Source: Limnohabitans radicicola
GTDB lineage: Bacteria > Pseudomonadota > Gammaproteobacteria > Burkholderiales > Burkholderiaceae_C
Length of the DNA: 64,000 bases
NCBI RefSeq assembly: GCF_014837235.1
Contig: NZ_JACYFT010000001.1
Location: 413,688 to 477,687, forward strand
Reading direction: 5' to 3'
This document shows, piece after piece, positions 54,078-64,000 of the stretch. Position 1 is the first letter of the stretch. The number at the start of each line of letters is the position of its first letter. A program made the position numbers and the translations under genes. The notes beneath the pieces are model-generated. The model did not search any database. It saw only the letters and a program-made list of their open reading frames with translations, and had not been told where the DNA came from.

Positions 54078-55055
54078 TTATTGCAGCGCCTGAACGCCTG
54101 CCACCAACCAGCCGCTGCCGCCTTGCTTGGGCTTGGTCATGTTCCAGACTTCGCGGAAGGGGCTCGGACCTGCAGACGCGTCTTCGCGGATCATGCCATT
54201 GAACTCCACACTGGCCATGTAGGTGTCGGTCAGCTCTTCGATGCCCAGCAGCTGGGCTTCGAGCATGACCACTTCGGTCTTGTTGGGCTGGCCAGGGAAC
54301 TGGGCCTCGCGCTCGGCGAGCTGGCTGCGGATTTCGCCGACCATGGTGTCGGTCATCATCGAGCGCAGCGTGGCGATGTCGGAGCGGTCCCAGGCATCCT
54401 GCAAAGTCACGAAGTTGCGCTTGGCCGCATCCACAAAACCTGCCACGTCAAAGTCTGAGGGAATGCCCCAGCCTTGGTTGCCCTGCAAACCCGCACCGAT
54501 CATGGAACCCGTCTGGGTCGGCGCTGCGCTGTCAAAACGGGTGTCATGGCTCTCCCAAGGGCGAGCCGAAGCGTCGTTGCCGACTTTTTCGGGGTTGTAC
54601 TGCTTGAAGCTGGCAGGTTGATCCGCTGTGGCGCCAGCACCCTGATAGGCCAGCCCGCCCGTGGAAGCGGTACCCTGGCGGCGGCGCATGAACATGCCGA
54701 TCAATGCCATCACGGCCACGCCGATCAGGATGAACATCAGCACATTGCCGAAAGCTTCACCCATGCCCAGGGAATGCGCCAACCAAGCCAGACCCAGACC
54801 TGCTGCCAGACCGCCGAGCATGGCACCCCAAGGCTTCTTGGTCGGTGCTGCTGCAGCGGGGGCAGGCTTGGGTGCCACAGGTGCCGCTTGTTGTGCAGGT
54901 GCGACAGGAGCCTGCGGGCGAACGGCTTCGCGCTGCGTCACCTGACCAGACTGCTGGCCCATGGATTTGCCTCCGCCAAGACGGCGGGCGGCTTCGGCGT
55001 TGAGGCTGCCCAGAGCCAGAATGGCAGCGAGCATCAGGGTCAGGAACTTGTTCAC
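54078..55055 (-). CDS. Tim44-like domain protein
   Basis: This 325-residue protein has a signal peptide of about 22 residues (ending AEA). A Pro/Ala/Gln-rich region follows, then one or two membrane segments at about 75-120, and a C-terminal Tim44-like domain (about 195-320). It is probably an inner-membrane protein facing the periplasm. Bacterial function is unknown. The conserved place between ubiE and ubiJ/ubiB hints at a membrane lipid link. Confidence 0.83.
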   Translation of the reverse strand: MNKFLTLMLAAILALGSLNAEAARRLGGGKSMGQQSGQVTQREAVRPQAPVAPAQQAAPVAPKPAPAAAAPTKKPWGAMLGGLAAGLGLAWLAHSLGMGEAFGNVLMFILIGVAVMALIGMFMRRRQGTASTGGLAYQGAGATADQPASFKQYNPEKVGNDASARPWESHDTRFDSAAPTQTGSMIGAGLQGNQGWGIPSDFDVAGFVDAAKRNFVTLQDAWDRSDIATLRSMMTDTMVGEIRSQLAEREAQFPGQPNKTEVVMLEAQLLGIEELTDTYMASVEFNGMIREDASAGPSPFREVWNMTKPKQGGSGWLVAGVQALQ

Positions 55056-55091
55056 AGTGTCTCCAATGGCAAAAAATTCACGAATCGGGCA

Positions 55092-55823
55092 TCAACATTT
55101 GATTCCGACGTGCAAGGCTACCACCCCAGCCGACAAATTGTGAAAATCCACATGCCCAAATCCGGCCTTTTTCATAAGGGTTTTCAGTGACTCCTGGTCC
55201 GGATGCATGCGAATCGACTCGGCCAAGTAGCGGTAACTGTCGGCATCACCCGCCACCAACTGCCCCATGTGCGGCAGGATCTTGAAGCTGTACCAGTCGT
55301 AGATTTTTTCCAGCGGCTTGGCCACTTTGGAAAACTCCAGCACCAGCAGCTTGCCGCCAGGCTGGAGCACACGGCACATCTCGGCCAAAGCCACATCCTT
55401 GTGTGTCATATTGCGCAGGCCAAAAGCCACGCTCACCACATTGAAATGGTTGCCCGGAAAAGGCAGCTTCTCGGCATCGCACACCAGCGTTGGCAACGCC
55501 AGGCCGTGGTCGAGCAAGCGGTCGCGACCTGTGCTGAGCATGGCCTCGTTGATGTCGGTGTGCACCACACGGCCTGTGGTGCCGACCTTTTTGGCAAACG
55601 CCATCGACAAGTCACCCGTACCGCCCGCGATGTCGAGCACCTGATCGCCTTCCTTGAGGTTGGCCACCTGCACGGTGTAGGCCTTCCAGACGCGGTGCAG
55701 ACCCATCGACATGAGGTCGTTCATCACATCGTATTTCGATGCGACCGAGTCAAACACGCCGCGGACATGCTTGGCTTTTTCTTTTTCGTCGACGGTTTTG
55801 AAACCGAAATGGGTGGTGCTCAT
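55092..55823 (-). CDS. ubiE: Ubiquinone/menaquinone C-methyltransferase UbiE
   Basis: This 243-residue SAM-dependent methyltransferase starts at ATG 55823 ([10 protein letters not shown]). It methylates the ring of the ubiquinone precursor. SAM motif [13 protein letters not shown] is at about 63-74; the UbiE/COQ5 signatures [17 protein letters not shown] and FGLRNMTHK also match. It stands in line with ubiJ and ubiB. Confidence 0.95.
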   Translation of the reverse strand: MSTTHFGFKTVDEKEKAKHVRGVFDSVASKYDVMNDLMSMGLHRVWKAYTVQVANLKEGDQVLDIAGGTGDLSMAFAKKVGTTGRVVHTDINEAMLSTGRDRLLDHGLALPTLVCDAEKLPFPGNHFNVVSVAFGLRNMTHKDVALAEMCRVLQPGGKLLVLEFSKVAKPLEKIYDWYSFKILPHMGQLVAGDADSYRYLAESIRMHPDQESLKTLMKKAGFGHVDFHNLSAGVVALHVGIKC

Positions 55824-55845
55824 GGCGACCCTTCTGATCTGAAAT

Positions 55846-56262
55846 TCAGTGGTTGTGACCGCAGCTGCTGCCGCCTTTTTCGGGCATGGGGGCGTCGCGG
55901 TCTGCGCCTGCCGCTTGCAGGCGCTCTTCGTACTGCTGCCACAAGGCAGTTTGCTGATCACCCAGGAAGTACAGGTACTCCCAGGTGAACAGACCCGAGT
56001 CGTGGCCGTCCGAGAAGGTCGGCTTGACGGCGTAATTGCCCACGGGTTCGATGTCGAGCAAGGTCACCTGGCGCTTGCCTGTTTGCAGCACCTCCTGACC
56101 CGGGCCGTGGCCCTGGACTTCGGCCGAGGGCGAGTAAATGCGCATCAGCTCGAACGGGATGCGGAACTGCGCCCCATCGGAAAAACCCACTTCCAGCACG
56201 CGGCTTTGGCCGTGCACGGTCAAGGACTCGGGCGTGGGGGTGTCTTTTTTCAAACCGGCCAT
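55846..56262 (-). CDS. DUF971 family protein
   Basis: This 138-residue protein has the DUF971/GBBH-like N-terminal domain ([20 protein letters not shown] and [15 protein letters not shown]). The tail ends GGSSCGHNH and is Cys/His rich. Roles in Fe-S or metal handling have been suggested for the family. It is immediately upstream of ubiE (22 bases). Confidence 0.85.
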   Translation of the reverse strand: MAGLKKDTPTPESLTVHGQSRVLEVGFSDGAQFRIPFELMRIYSPSAEVQGHGPGQEVLQTGKRQVTLLDIEPVGNYAVKPTFSDGHDSGLFTWEYLYFLGDQQTALWQQYEERLQAAGADRDAPMPEKGGSSCGHNH

Positions 56263-56277
56263 GGGGTGCTTTCTGCG

Positions 56278-59200
56278 TTAAACCAGGACGCGCTCAATGC
56301 CACCGGCGTTCGCTGCGCTGACGTACTCGGGCATCCAGTTTTCGCCCAGGATGTGCTTGGCCATCTCGACCACGATGTAGTCAGCTTCGAGCAGGCCGTT
56401 TTGCAAGTCATCGCCATAGCGCGACAGACCTTGCAGGCAGCTGGGGCAACTGGTCAGGATCTTGACATTGTCTTTGGCCCCAACTGCACCGCTGGCGCGC
56501 AAAGCGGCTTCGCCCTTGCGGATCTCTTCTTCCTTGCGAAAGCGCACTTGCGTGGAAATGTCCGGGCGGGTCACCCCCAGCGTGCCAGATTCGCCGCAGC
56601 AGCGGTCAGACTTCAACACCTGGTCGCCCAGCAGGCCTTTGACCGTCTTCATCGGCTCTTGCAGCTTCATCGGTGTGTGGCAAGGGTCGTGGTACAGGTA
56701 GGCCCCCTGCGATTCGAGCTTGATGCCTTTTTCGAGCAGGTATTCGTGGATATCCACGATGCGGCAGCCTGGGAAGATCTTGTCGAACTCGTAGCCCTGC
56801 AACTGGTCGTAGCAGGTGCCGCAACTCACCACCACGGTCTTGATGTCGAGGTAGTTGAGTGTGTTGGCCACGCGGTGGAACAGCACGCGGTTGTCGGTGA
56901 TGATCTTCTCGGCCTTGTCGAACTGGCCCGAGCCTTTTTGCGGGTAACCGCAGCACAGGTAACCTGGCGGCAGAACGGTCTGCACACCTGCGTGCCACAG
57001 CATGGCCTGGGTGGCCAGGCCCACCTGGCTGAAGAGGCGCTCGGAGCCGCAACCTGGGAAGTAGAAGACCGCTTCGGTTTCCGATGTGGTGGACTTGGGG
57101 TCACGGATGATGGGCACGTAATCGTTGTTCTCGATGTCGAGCAATGCGCGCGCGGTCTTCTTGGGCAGGTTGCCCGGCATCTTCTTGTTGATGAAGTGGA
57201 TCACCTGCTCCTTGATGGGCGCAGCACCCACGGTGGCGGGCGGCGCACTGGTCTGCTTGCGAGCGATGCCCTTGAGCAGACCGGCCGCAAAACGCTGCGC
57301 CCGCATGCCCACCCCCACCATGGCGGCACGCGCGAGCTTGATGGTCTCGGGGTTGGTGGCGTTGAGCATGAACATGGCTGCGGCGTTGCCGGGCCGGAAG
57401 CTCTTTTGCCCCATCTTGCGCAGCAGGTTGCGCATGTTCATGGACACATCGCCAAAATCGATGTTCACCGGGCAAGGCGTCAGGCACTTGTGGCACACGG
57501 TGCAGTGGTCGGCCACGTCTTCAAACTCTTGCCAGTGCTTGATCGACACGCCACGGCGGGTCTGCTCTTCGTACAGGAAGGCTTCTACCAGCAAAGAGGT
57601 GGCAAGGATTTTGTTGCGTGGGCTGTAGAGCAAATTGGCACGCGGCACATGGGTCGAGCACACAGGCTTGCACTTGCCGCAGCGCAAGCAGTCCTTGACG
57701 CTGGCGGCGATCTCGCCAATGTCCGACTGCTGCATGATCAACGACTCGTGGCCCATCAAGCCAAAGCTGGGCGTGTAGGCGTGCGTCAGGTCGGCCGCGT
57801 GCACATCGTCACCCAAGCCAGTCAGGGCCGCGCCGCGCAGCAGCTTGCCTTTGTTGAAGCGCCCTTGTGGATCAACCTTGGCTTTGTAAGCAGAGAAGTT
57901 GGCCAACTCGGCGTCCGTCAAAAACTCCAGCTTGGTGATGCCGATGCCGTGCTCACCCGAAATCACGCCGTCCAGGCTGCGCGCCAGCACCATGATGCGT
58001 GCCACCGCTTCGTGGGCGGTCTGCAGCATCTCGTAGTTGTCGCTGTTCACGGGGATGTTGGTGTGCACATTGCCGTCACCGGCGTGCATGTGCAGCGCCA
58101 CCCAAACGCGGCCCTTGAGCACACGCTGGTGGATGGCGGTGACTTCGGCCAGGATCGGCTGGAAAGCCGAGCCGGAGAAGATGTTTTGCAAAGCCGGACG
58201 GATCTGCATTTTCCAGCTGGCGCGCAAGCTGTGGTCTTGCAACTGGGGAAACAGCGCGTCCACCTGCGTCAGCCAGCCTTGCCACTGATCGCGCACCTCG
58301 CGCACCACGGCCAGGGCCTGCGCCACACGGTCTTCCAGCAACTCGGCCGAAGCGATTTCGTTGACGTCGTCTTGCTTGCCCAGGGGCAGGTTGCCGCGCT
58401 CCAGAAAGCTCTCCAGCTCGGCACAGAACTTGAGCTTGTTGCGCAGGGAGAGCTCGATGTTGATGCGCTCGATGCCATCGGTGTACTCGGCCATGCGCGG
58501 CAACGGAATCACCACGTCTTCATTGACCTTGAAGGCGTTGGTGTGGCGCGAGATGGCGGCCGTCTTTTTGCGGTCATGCCAGAACTTTTTGCGCGCTTCG
58601 GGACTGATGGCGATGAAGCCTTCGCCGCTGCGCGAATTGGCGATGCGCACGATCTCGCTGGTCGCCTTGGCCACGTCGTCGGCGTTGTCACCGGCGATGT
58701 CACCGATCAGCACCATCTTGGGAAAGCCGCCACGCTTGGATTTGGTGGAGTAACCCACGGCCCGCAGGTAGCGGTCGTCCAGGTGCTCCAGACCGGCCAT
58801 CACGGTGCCGGTGCGCTTTTGCTCGGCGAACATGAAGTCTTTGATCTCGACGATGCTGGGCACAGCATTGCGGGCATGGCCAAAGAACTCCAGGCAGACG
58901 GTGCGGGTGTGCTCGGGCATGCGGTGCACGACCCAGCGGGCGCTGGTGATCAGGCCGTCACAGCCTTCCTTTTGCACGCCGGGCAGGCCCGAGAGGAACT
59001 TGTCGGTCACGTCCTTGCCCAGGCCTTCCTTGCGGAAAGTCTTGCCCGGGATCACCAGGGTTTCGGTGCGGATCGGGGTCTTGCCATCGGCTTTGAAGTA
59101 ACGCAGCTCAAAGGTGGCCACTTCGGCGTCGTGGATCTTGCCCATGTTGTGGTCCATGCGCACCACGTCCAGCCATTCGGCGTCGGGCGTCACCATGCGC

Positions 59201-60156
59201 CAGCTGGCCAGGTTGTCGAGCGCCGTACCCCACAAAACCGCCTTTTTGCCGCCCGCGTTCATGGCGATGTTGCCGCCAATGCAGGAGGCTTCGGCCGAAG
59301 TCGGGTCGACGGCAAAGACAAAACCGCCGCGCTCGGCGGCATCGGCCACGCGCTGGGTCACCACACCGGCTTCGGTGTAAATGGTCGGGATCTTGTGCGC
59401 GATGCCAGGCAGGTCGACCATTTCGACCTCGGTCATGGCTTCGAGCTTTTCGGTGTTGATGACCGCGCTCTTCCAGGTCAGCGGGATCGCGCCCCCGGTA
59501 TAGCCCGTGCCGCCGCCGCGCGGGACGATGGTCAGGCCCAGGTCGATGCAGCCTTTGACCAGGCCCGCCATTTCGGCTTCGGAGTCGGGGGTCAGCACCA
59601 CAAAGGGGTACTCGACGCGCCAGTCGGTGGCGTCGGTCACATGGCTCACACGCGAGAGGCCGTCGAACTTGATGTTGTCCTTGGCCGTGAGGCGCCCCAG
59701 GGTCTTTTGCACCTGGCTGCGCAGCTTGGCGCGGTTGGCAAAGCGTTCGTTGAACTGGGCCACGGCCTGCCCGGCCAGGTCCAGCAAAGCCCCCACCAGG
59801 GCGTCGCGGGAGGTATCCACATCGGGCGTGCGGCGTTTTTGCACCTCGCCCAAGCGGTGCTGCAGGGCGTCCACCAGCAGTTTGCGGCGACCAGGGTTGT
59901 CCAGCAAATCGTCCTGCAAATAAGGGTTGCGGTCGACCACCCAGATGTCGCCCAGCACTTCATACAGCATGCGGGCCGAACGGCCTGTGCGGCGCTCCTG
60001 GCGCAGCTGGTTGAGCAGATCCCAGGCTTTTTCACCCAACAGGCGAACCACGATTTCGCGGTCAGAGAAGCTCGTGTAGTTGTAAGGGATCTCGCGCAGG
60101 CGCGGCGCATCGGCGTCGGCTTGCATCAAATGTTGGAGCGTGGTGGGTGCATTCAT
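56278..60156 (-). CDS. Large FAD/Fe-S oxidoreductase (DUF3683, glycolate/lactate-oxidase-like fusion)
   Basis: This 1292-residue fusion combines several domains. An N-terminal DUF3683 segment is followed by an FAD-binding type-4 domain with [12 protein letters not shown] near residue 220. The FAD-linked oxidase C-terminal domain follows (about 400-780). Two 4Fe-4S motifs, [11 protein letters not shown] (about 822) and [11 protein letters not shown] (about 885), come next. Two CCG domains with CCGYPQ and CCGESG end the protein. It resembles GlcD/LldEF-type D-2-hydroxyacid dehydrogenases joined in one chain. The substrate is unknown; a hydroxyacid feeding quinone is likely. DUF971 and ubiE follow. 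Confidence 0.87.
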   Translation of the reverse strand: MNAPTTLQHLMQADADAPRLREIPYNYTSFSDREIVVRLLGEKAWDLLNQLRQERRTGRSARMLYEVLGDIWVVDRNPYLQDDLLDNPGRRKLLVDALQHRLGEVQKRRTPDVDTSRDALVGALLDLAGQAVAQFNERFANRAKLRSQVQKTLGRLTAKDNIKFDGLSRVSHVTDATDWRVEYPFVVLTPDSEAEMAGLVKGCIDLGLTIVPRGGGTGYTGGAIPLTWKSAVINTEKLEAMTEVEMVDLPGIAHKIPTIYTEAGVVTQRVADAAERGGFVFAVDPTSAEASCIGGNIAMNAGGKKAVLWGTALDNLASWRMVTPDAEWLDVVRMDHNMGKIHDAEVATFELRYFKADGKTPIRTETLVIPGKTFRKEGLGKDVTDKFLSGLPGVQKEGCDGLITSARWVVHRMPEHTRTVCLEFFGHARNAVPSIVEIKDFMFAEQKRTGTVMAGLEHLDDRYLRAVGYSTKSKRGGFPKMVLIGDIAGDNADDVAKATSEIVRIANSRSGEGFIAISPEARKKFWHDRKKTAAISRHTNAFKVNEDVVIPLPRMAEYTDGIERINIELSLRNKLKFCAELESFLERGNLPLGKQDDVNEIASAELLEDRVAQALAVVREVRDQWQGWLTQVDALFPQLQDHSLRASWKMQIRPALQNIFSGSAFQPILAEVTAIHQRVLKGRVWVALHMHAGDGNVHTNIPVNSDNYEMLQTAHEAVARIMVLARSLDGVISGEHGIGITKLEFLTDAELANFSAYKAKVDPQGRFNKGKLLRGAALTGLGDDVHAADLTHAYTPSFGLMGHESLIMQQSDIGEIAASVKDCLRCGKCKPVCSTHVPRANLLYSPRNKILATSLLVEAFLYEEQTRRGVSIKHWQEFEDVADHCTVCHKCLTPCPVNIDFGDVSMNMRNLLRKMGQKSFRPGNAAAMFMLNATNPETIKLARAAMVGVGMRAQRFAAGLLKGIARKQTSAPPATVGAAPIKEQVIHFINKKMPGNLPKKTARALLDIENNDYVPIIRDPKSTTSETEAVFYFPGCGSERLFSQVGLATQAMLWHAGVQTVLPPGYLCCGYPQKGSGQFDKAEKIITDNRVLFHRVANTLNYLDIKTVVVSCGTCYDQLQGYEFDKIFPGCRIVDIHEYLLEKGIKLESQGAYLYHDPCHTPMKLQEPMKTVKGLLGDQVLKSDRCCGESGTLGVTRPDISTQVRFRKEEEIRKGEAALRASGAVGAKDNVKILTSCPSCLQGLSRYGDDLQNGLLEADYIVVEMAKHILGENWMPEYVSAANAGGIERVLV

Positions 60157-60294
60157 AGGGGATAAGGCGCGATCAGCCAGACCCGGACAGAGGCGTCAAC
60201 CCGGCTGAGGCTGAATGTTACCGCAGTGCAACAAACACACGCCGGGGGTGGGGGCACCTGTCGCCCAGAGGTCTCGGGTCATGGAAACCCCGGG

Positions 60295-60323
60295 TTGTCG
60301 CGGTAAAGTCACGCCGGTTTAAT
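60295..60323 (+). promoter_or_regulatory. Candidate promoter of ugpBAEC
   Basis: TTGTCG (60295-60300), a 17-base spacer and TTTAAT (60318-60323). The leader to the ugpB ATG would be about 88 bases. No Pho box is seen. Confidence 0.5.
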
Positions 60324-60362
60324 GCTTTTGACATGTTCAGGTGCCAAAGTGCCCGTCTGCAA

Positions 60363-60381
60363 TTGCCTATTTTTTAGGCAA
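60363..60381 (+). promoter_or_regulatory. Hairpin or operator in the ugpB leader
   Basis: TTGCCTA-TTTTT-TAGGCAA is a perfect 7-bp palindrome with a 5-base centre. It lies 36 bases before the ugpB ATG, between the candidate promoter and the ribosome site AGGAACC. It may bind a regulator as DNA or fold as RNA. Confidence 0.5.
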
Positions 60382-60417
60382 ATCAGGCACTTCCCTTTCT
60401 CTTATTCAGGAACCGCG

Positions 60418-61722
60418 ATGAAACTCAAGCTCACCCTTTCTGCCTTGGCCCTGGGCCTGGCCAGCCTCTCCGCCCAAGCCCAGACTGAGATCCAGTGGTG
60501 GCACTCCATGGGCGGCGCCCTGGGCGAGTGGGTCAACGATCTGGCCAAAGACTTCAACGCCAGCCAAAAAGACTACAAAATCGTGCCGACCTTCAAGGGC
60601 AGCTACGACGAGTCCATGACCGCCGCGATCGCCGCCTACCGTGCGGGCAATGCTCCCCACATCCTGCAGGTGTTCGAAGTGGGCACCGCCACCATGATGG
60701 CCAGCAAAGGCGCCATCGTGCCCGTAGGCAAAGTCATGACCGACGCGGGCTTGAAATTTGACCAAAACGCCTATGTGCCTGCTGTGGCCGGTTACTACAC
60801 CGCCCCCAACGGCCAAATGCTGAGCTTCCCATTCAACAGCTCCACGCCCGTCTTCCACTACAACAAAGATGCTTTCAAGGCCGCCGGACTGGACCCCAAC
60901 ACCCCGCCCACCACCTGGCCTGAAGTGGCTCTGGCTGCCGCCAAGCTCAAGGCCAGCGGCCACAAGTGCCCCTTCACCACCAGCTGGATCAGCTGGACGC
61001 AGCTGGAAAGCTTCTCGGCCTGGCACAACACCGAATTCGCCACCAAGGGCAACGGCATGCGCGGCATGGACGCACGACTGAGCTTCAACACCCCGCTGCA
61101 TGTGCGCCACATCGACAACCTGGCCAACATGGCCAAGCAAGGTCTGTTCGTCTACAAGGGCCGGGGCAATGCAGCCGACGCCACCTTTGTCTCGGGCGAG
61201 TGCGCCATGGCCACCGGCTCCTCAGCGCTCTACGGCAGCGTGGTGCGCAACGGCAAATTTGGCTACGGCATTGGCACCCTGCCTTACTACCCTGATGTAG
61301 ACGGCGCACCACAAAACACCGTGATCGGCGGTGCGAGCCTGTGGGTGATGAACGGCAAAAAAGCCCCCGAGTACAAAGGCGTGGCACAGTTCTTCGCCCA
61401 CCTCTCCAAAGCCGATGTGGCTGCTGCCAGCCACCAACGCACAGGCTATCTGCCTGTCACCAAGGCCTCTTTTGAGCTGACCGAAAAGTCCGGTTTCTAC
61501 AAAAAGAACCCTGGCACCGATGTGTCGGTCACCCAGATGATCCGCAAGACCACCGACAAGTCGCGTGGGGTGCGGTTGGGCAACTTTGTGCAAATCCGCA
61601 CCATCATTGACGAGGAACTCGAAGGCGTCTGGAGCGGCAAAAAAGGCACCAAAGAAGCTCTGGACATGGCCATCAAACGCGGCAACGAACAGCTCGAACG
61701 CTTCGAAAAAGCCAACAAGTAA
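60418..61722 (+). CDS. ugpB: sn-glycerol-3-phosphate ABC transporter binding protein UgpB
   Basis: This 434-residue periplasmic binding protein starts at ATG 60418, with a signal peptide ending SAQAQ (about residue 22). The UgpB-specific beginning TEIQWWHSMGGALGEW identifies the ligand class: glycerol 3-phosphate and glycerophosphodiesters. It is the first gene of ugpB-A-E-C, with 97 bases to ugpA. Confidence 0.93.
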   Translation: MKLKLTLSALALGLASLSAQAQTEIQWWHSMGGALGEWVNDLAKDFNASQKDYKIVPTFKGSYDESMTAAIAAYRAGNAPHILQVFEVGTATMMASKGAIVPVGKVMTDAGLKFDQNAYVPAVAGYYTAPNGQMLSFPFNSSTPVFHYNKDAFKAAGLDPNTPPTTWPEVALAAAKLKASGHKCPFTTSWISWTQLESFSAWHNTEFATKGNGMRGMDARLSFNTPLHVRHIDNLANMAKQGLFVYKGRGNAADATFVSGECAMATGSSALYGSVVRNGKFGYGIGTLPYYPDVDGAPQNTVIGGASLWVMNGKKAPEYKGVAQFFAHLSKADVAAASHQRTGYLPVTKASFELTEKSGFYKKNPGTDVSVTQMIRKTTDKSRGVRLGNFVQIRTIIDEELEGVWSGKKGTKEALDMAIKRGNEQLERFEKANK

Positions 61723-61819
61723 GCTCAGGCGCTGACCGCCGCCCCGGTCGCCCTTCATCGGCAAAGCAGAGGCTCAGGCTTCTGCTTTTGGCCATACCGG
61801 GGTGACTTTCAAAGCATTT

Positions 61820-62701
61820 ATGGAAAAACGCGTCCGTTTCAAATCCCGCTGGCTGCCCTGGCTGCTGATCACACCGCAGTTGGGCATCGTGCTGGTGTTC
61901 TTTTTCTGGCCCGCTGCGCAAGCGCTCTACCAGAGTGTGCTGCAAGAAGACGCCTTTGGCGGCAGCCGAGAGTTTGTGGGCCTGGACAACTTTGCGCACC
62001 TGTGGAACGACGCCAGCTACCTGGCCTCGTTCAAGACGACGGCGGTGTTCTCCATTCTGGTCGCGGTATGTGGCCTGTCGGTATCACTGCTGCTGGCCAC
62101 CATGGCTGACCGCGTGGGCCGGGGTGCCGGACTCTACAAAACCCTGCTGATTTGGCCCTACGCTGTGGCCCCGGCCGTGGCGGGCGTGCTGTGGTTGTTC
62201 ATGTTCGCCTCGCCGATGGGGGTGGTCGCCTACGCTTTGCGTGCCATGGGGGTGGAGTGGAACCACCTGCTCAACGCCGACCACGCGATGGCGCTGATCG
62301 TGATGGCCGCCGTTTGGAAGCAGATTTCCTATAACTTCCTGTTTTTTCTGGCGGGGCTGCAGTCGATTCCCAAATCGCTGATCGAAGCGGCAGCCATCGA
62401 CGGTGCCGGACCCTGGCGGCGTTTTTGGACCATCGTGTTCCCGCTGTTGTCGCCCACCACTTTCTTTTTGCTGGTGATCAACATCGTTTACGCCTTCTTT
62501 GACACCTTCGCCATCGTAGACGCCACCACCCACGGCGGTCCGGGCAAAGACACCGCCATTCTGGTCTACAAGGTGTACTACGACGGCTTCAAGGCACTGG
62601 ACATGGGCAGCTCCGCCGCCCAGTCGGTGGTGCTGATGGGCATTGTGGTGGCGCTGACGGTGGTGCAGTTCCGCTTTGTGGAAAAGAAAGTCCAGTACTG
62701 A
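61820..62701 (+). CDS. ugpA: sn-glycerol-3-phosphate ABC transporter permease UgpA
   Basis: This 293-residue inner-membrane permease of the MalF/UgpA class starts at ATG 61820 ([10 protein letters not shown]); a GTG at 61802 is in frame. It has six membrane segments. The EAA loop [15 protein letters not shown] contacts the ATPase. ugpE follows after 16 bases. Confidence 0.92.
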   Translation: MEKRVRFKSRWLPWLLITPQLGIVLVFFFWPAAQALYQSVLQEDAFGGSREFVGLDNFAHLWNDASYLASFKTTAVFSILVAVCGLSVSLLLATMADRVGRGAGLYKTLLIWPYAVAPAVAGVLWLFMFASPMGVVAYALRAMGVEWNHLLNADHAMALIVMAAVWKQISYNFLFFLAGLQSIPKSLIEAAAIDGAGPWRRFWTIVFPLLSPTTFFLLVINIVYAFFDTFAIVDATTHGGPGKDTAILVYKVYYDGFKALDMGSSAAQSVVLMGIVVALTVVQFRFVEKKVQY

Positions 62702-62717
62702 TGTCCGGGAGCCTGAC

Positions 62718-63571
62718 ATGATCGAACGACGCCCCGGCCTGCAGATCCTTCGCCATCTGGTCTTGTTGATCGGGGTGGCGGTGGTGGCTTTTCCGTTGTA
62801 CTTGACCTTTGTGGGGTCCACCCAGACCGCGCAGGAAATCAACCAGAGCGTGCCCATGTCCATGGCGCCAGGCAGCCACTTCTGGGAAACCTACAAACTC
62901 ACATTGCTGGGTGGAGACAACTCACAGGGCAGCCCCTTGCCGGCCATGCTGCCCATGATGAAGATCAGCCTGGTCAGTGCACTCATCATCTCGATCGGCA
63001 AGATCGCGATTTCGCTGCTGTCGGCCTTTGCCATCGTGTATTTCCGCTTCCCGCTGCGCAACTTGGTGTTCTGGATGATTTTTGTCACCCTGATGCTGCC
63101 GGTCGAGGTGCGCATCAGCCCCACCTACGAAGTGGTTGCGGGACTGGGCCTGCTCAACAGCTTTGCAGGCCTCACAGTGCCCCTGATCGCCTCGGCCACA
63201 GCCACCTTCTTGTTTCGCCAGTTCTTTTTGACAGTGCCCGACGAGCTGGTGGAAGCGGCCCGCATCGACGGCGCGGGGCCCATGCGCTTTTTCAAAGACG
63301 TGCTGCTGCCGCTGTCGGCCACCAACATCGCAGCACTGTTCGTGATCCAGTTCATTTATGGCTGGAACCAGTACCTGTGGCCGCTGCTGGTGACCACCAA
63401 CGAAGACATGTACCCCGTCGTGCTGGGCATCAAGCGCCTGATTTCAGGCGAGTCCTGGACCGAATGGAACGTGGTCATGGCCGCGGCCATCCTGGCCATG
63501 CTGCCCCCGGCACTGGTCGTGGTCCTGATGCAAAAATGGTTCGTCAAGGGCCTGGTAGACACGGAAAAGTA

Positions 63572-63572
<1 letters not shown>
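62718..63572 (+). CDS. ugpE: sn-glycerol-3-phosphate ABC transporter permease UgpE
   Basis: This 284-residue MalG/UgpE-type permease starts at ATG 62718 ([10 protein letters not shown]). It has six membrane segments and the EAA loop [14 protein letters not shown]. The UgpE start [13 protein letters not shown] is typical of the family. Its stop overlaps the ugpC ATG (TAATG). Confidence 0.92.

Positions 63573-64000
<428 letters not shown>

Noticed and set aside
55849..60165. A 1438-codon open frame on the plus strand opposite the large oxidoreductase, DUF971 and part of ubiE
   Set aside because: It is the mirror of real, well-motif'd genes. Its translation has no recognisable domain and is rich in His, Gln, Val and Ala. 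It crosses the boundaries of three real genes.

Overview
The window is a single stretch of GC-rich chromosome from a betaproteobacterium, most likely order Burkholderiales and family Comamonadaceae. This is inferred from the aerobic benzoyl-CoA (box) pathway genes, the DUF3460-scpA-panB-panC order, the aspS/nudB/EEP/clsB and ubiE/ubiJ/ubiB neighbourhoods, and two Bug-type (TctC) binding proteins. There is no rRNA, tRNA, insertion sequence or CRISPR array, and no gene-free stretch over 300 bases. The first and last genes (boxA, ugpC) are cut by the window edges.

Layout. 1-9139: the box cluster for aerobic benzoate degradation. boxC-boxB-boxA and the regulator boxR lie on the minus strand; the semialdehyde dehydrogenase boxD and benzoate-CoA ligase bclA lie on the plus strand. 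ATGCA-N6-TGCAT operators lie upstream of boxC and between boxR and boxD, and an unusual pair of overlapping hairpins lies between boxB and boxA. 9207-24018: mostly housekeeping genes: apbC, a patatin-like lipase, metG, a SulP transporter, DUF3460, scpA, panBC, gpsA, secB, grxC, a rhodanese, gpmA, a C-terminal processing protease and moeB. 24035-31774: an accessory catabolic island with a MarR regulator, a nuclease-fold protein, two TctC binding proteins, a succinate-semialdehyde-type dehydrogenase, a cytoplasmic sulfatase and a second SulP transporter. 31935-40327: small envelope-stress type proteins (YqjD/YqjE-like), a minus-strand run of small enzymes, a YcaQ-type DNA glycosylase, RidA, an SOS-regulated Y-family polymerase, a REP-like repeat pair, a DUF429 protein and an EamA transporter.

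40371-44034: folE with a BLUF blue-light sensor two bases behind it, then clsB, an EEP-family nuclease/phosphatase and nudB; folE and nudB are the first two steps of folate synthesis. 44160-47436: a cytochrome c, a TonB-dependent receptor and a degenerate ABC ATPase, which seem to split the usual aspS-nudB neighbourhood. 47498-60156: aspS, DUF502, fmdB, a sodium/solute symporter, ubiB, ubiJ, a Tim44-domain protein, ubiE, DUF971 and a 1292-residue FAD/Fe-S oxidoreductase. 60418-64000: ugpB-ugpA-ugpE-ugpC, uptake of glycerol 3-phosphate.

The most notable regulatory observations are the mutually exclusive hairpins between boxB and boxA, a terminator-like hairpin whose loop contains the ubiJ start codon, the folE-BLUF pair, an ABC ATPase in which the catalytic Glu is Gln and the switch His is Asp, and a LexA box over the promoter of the Y-family polymerase.
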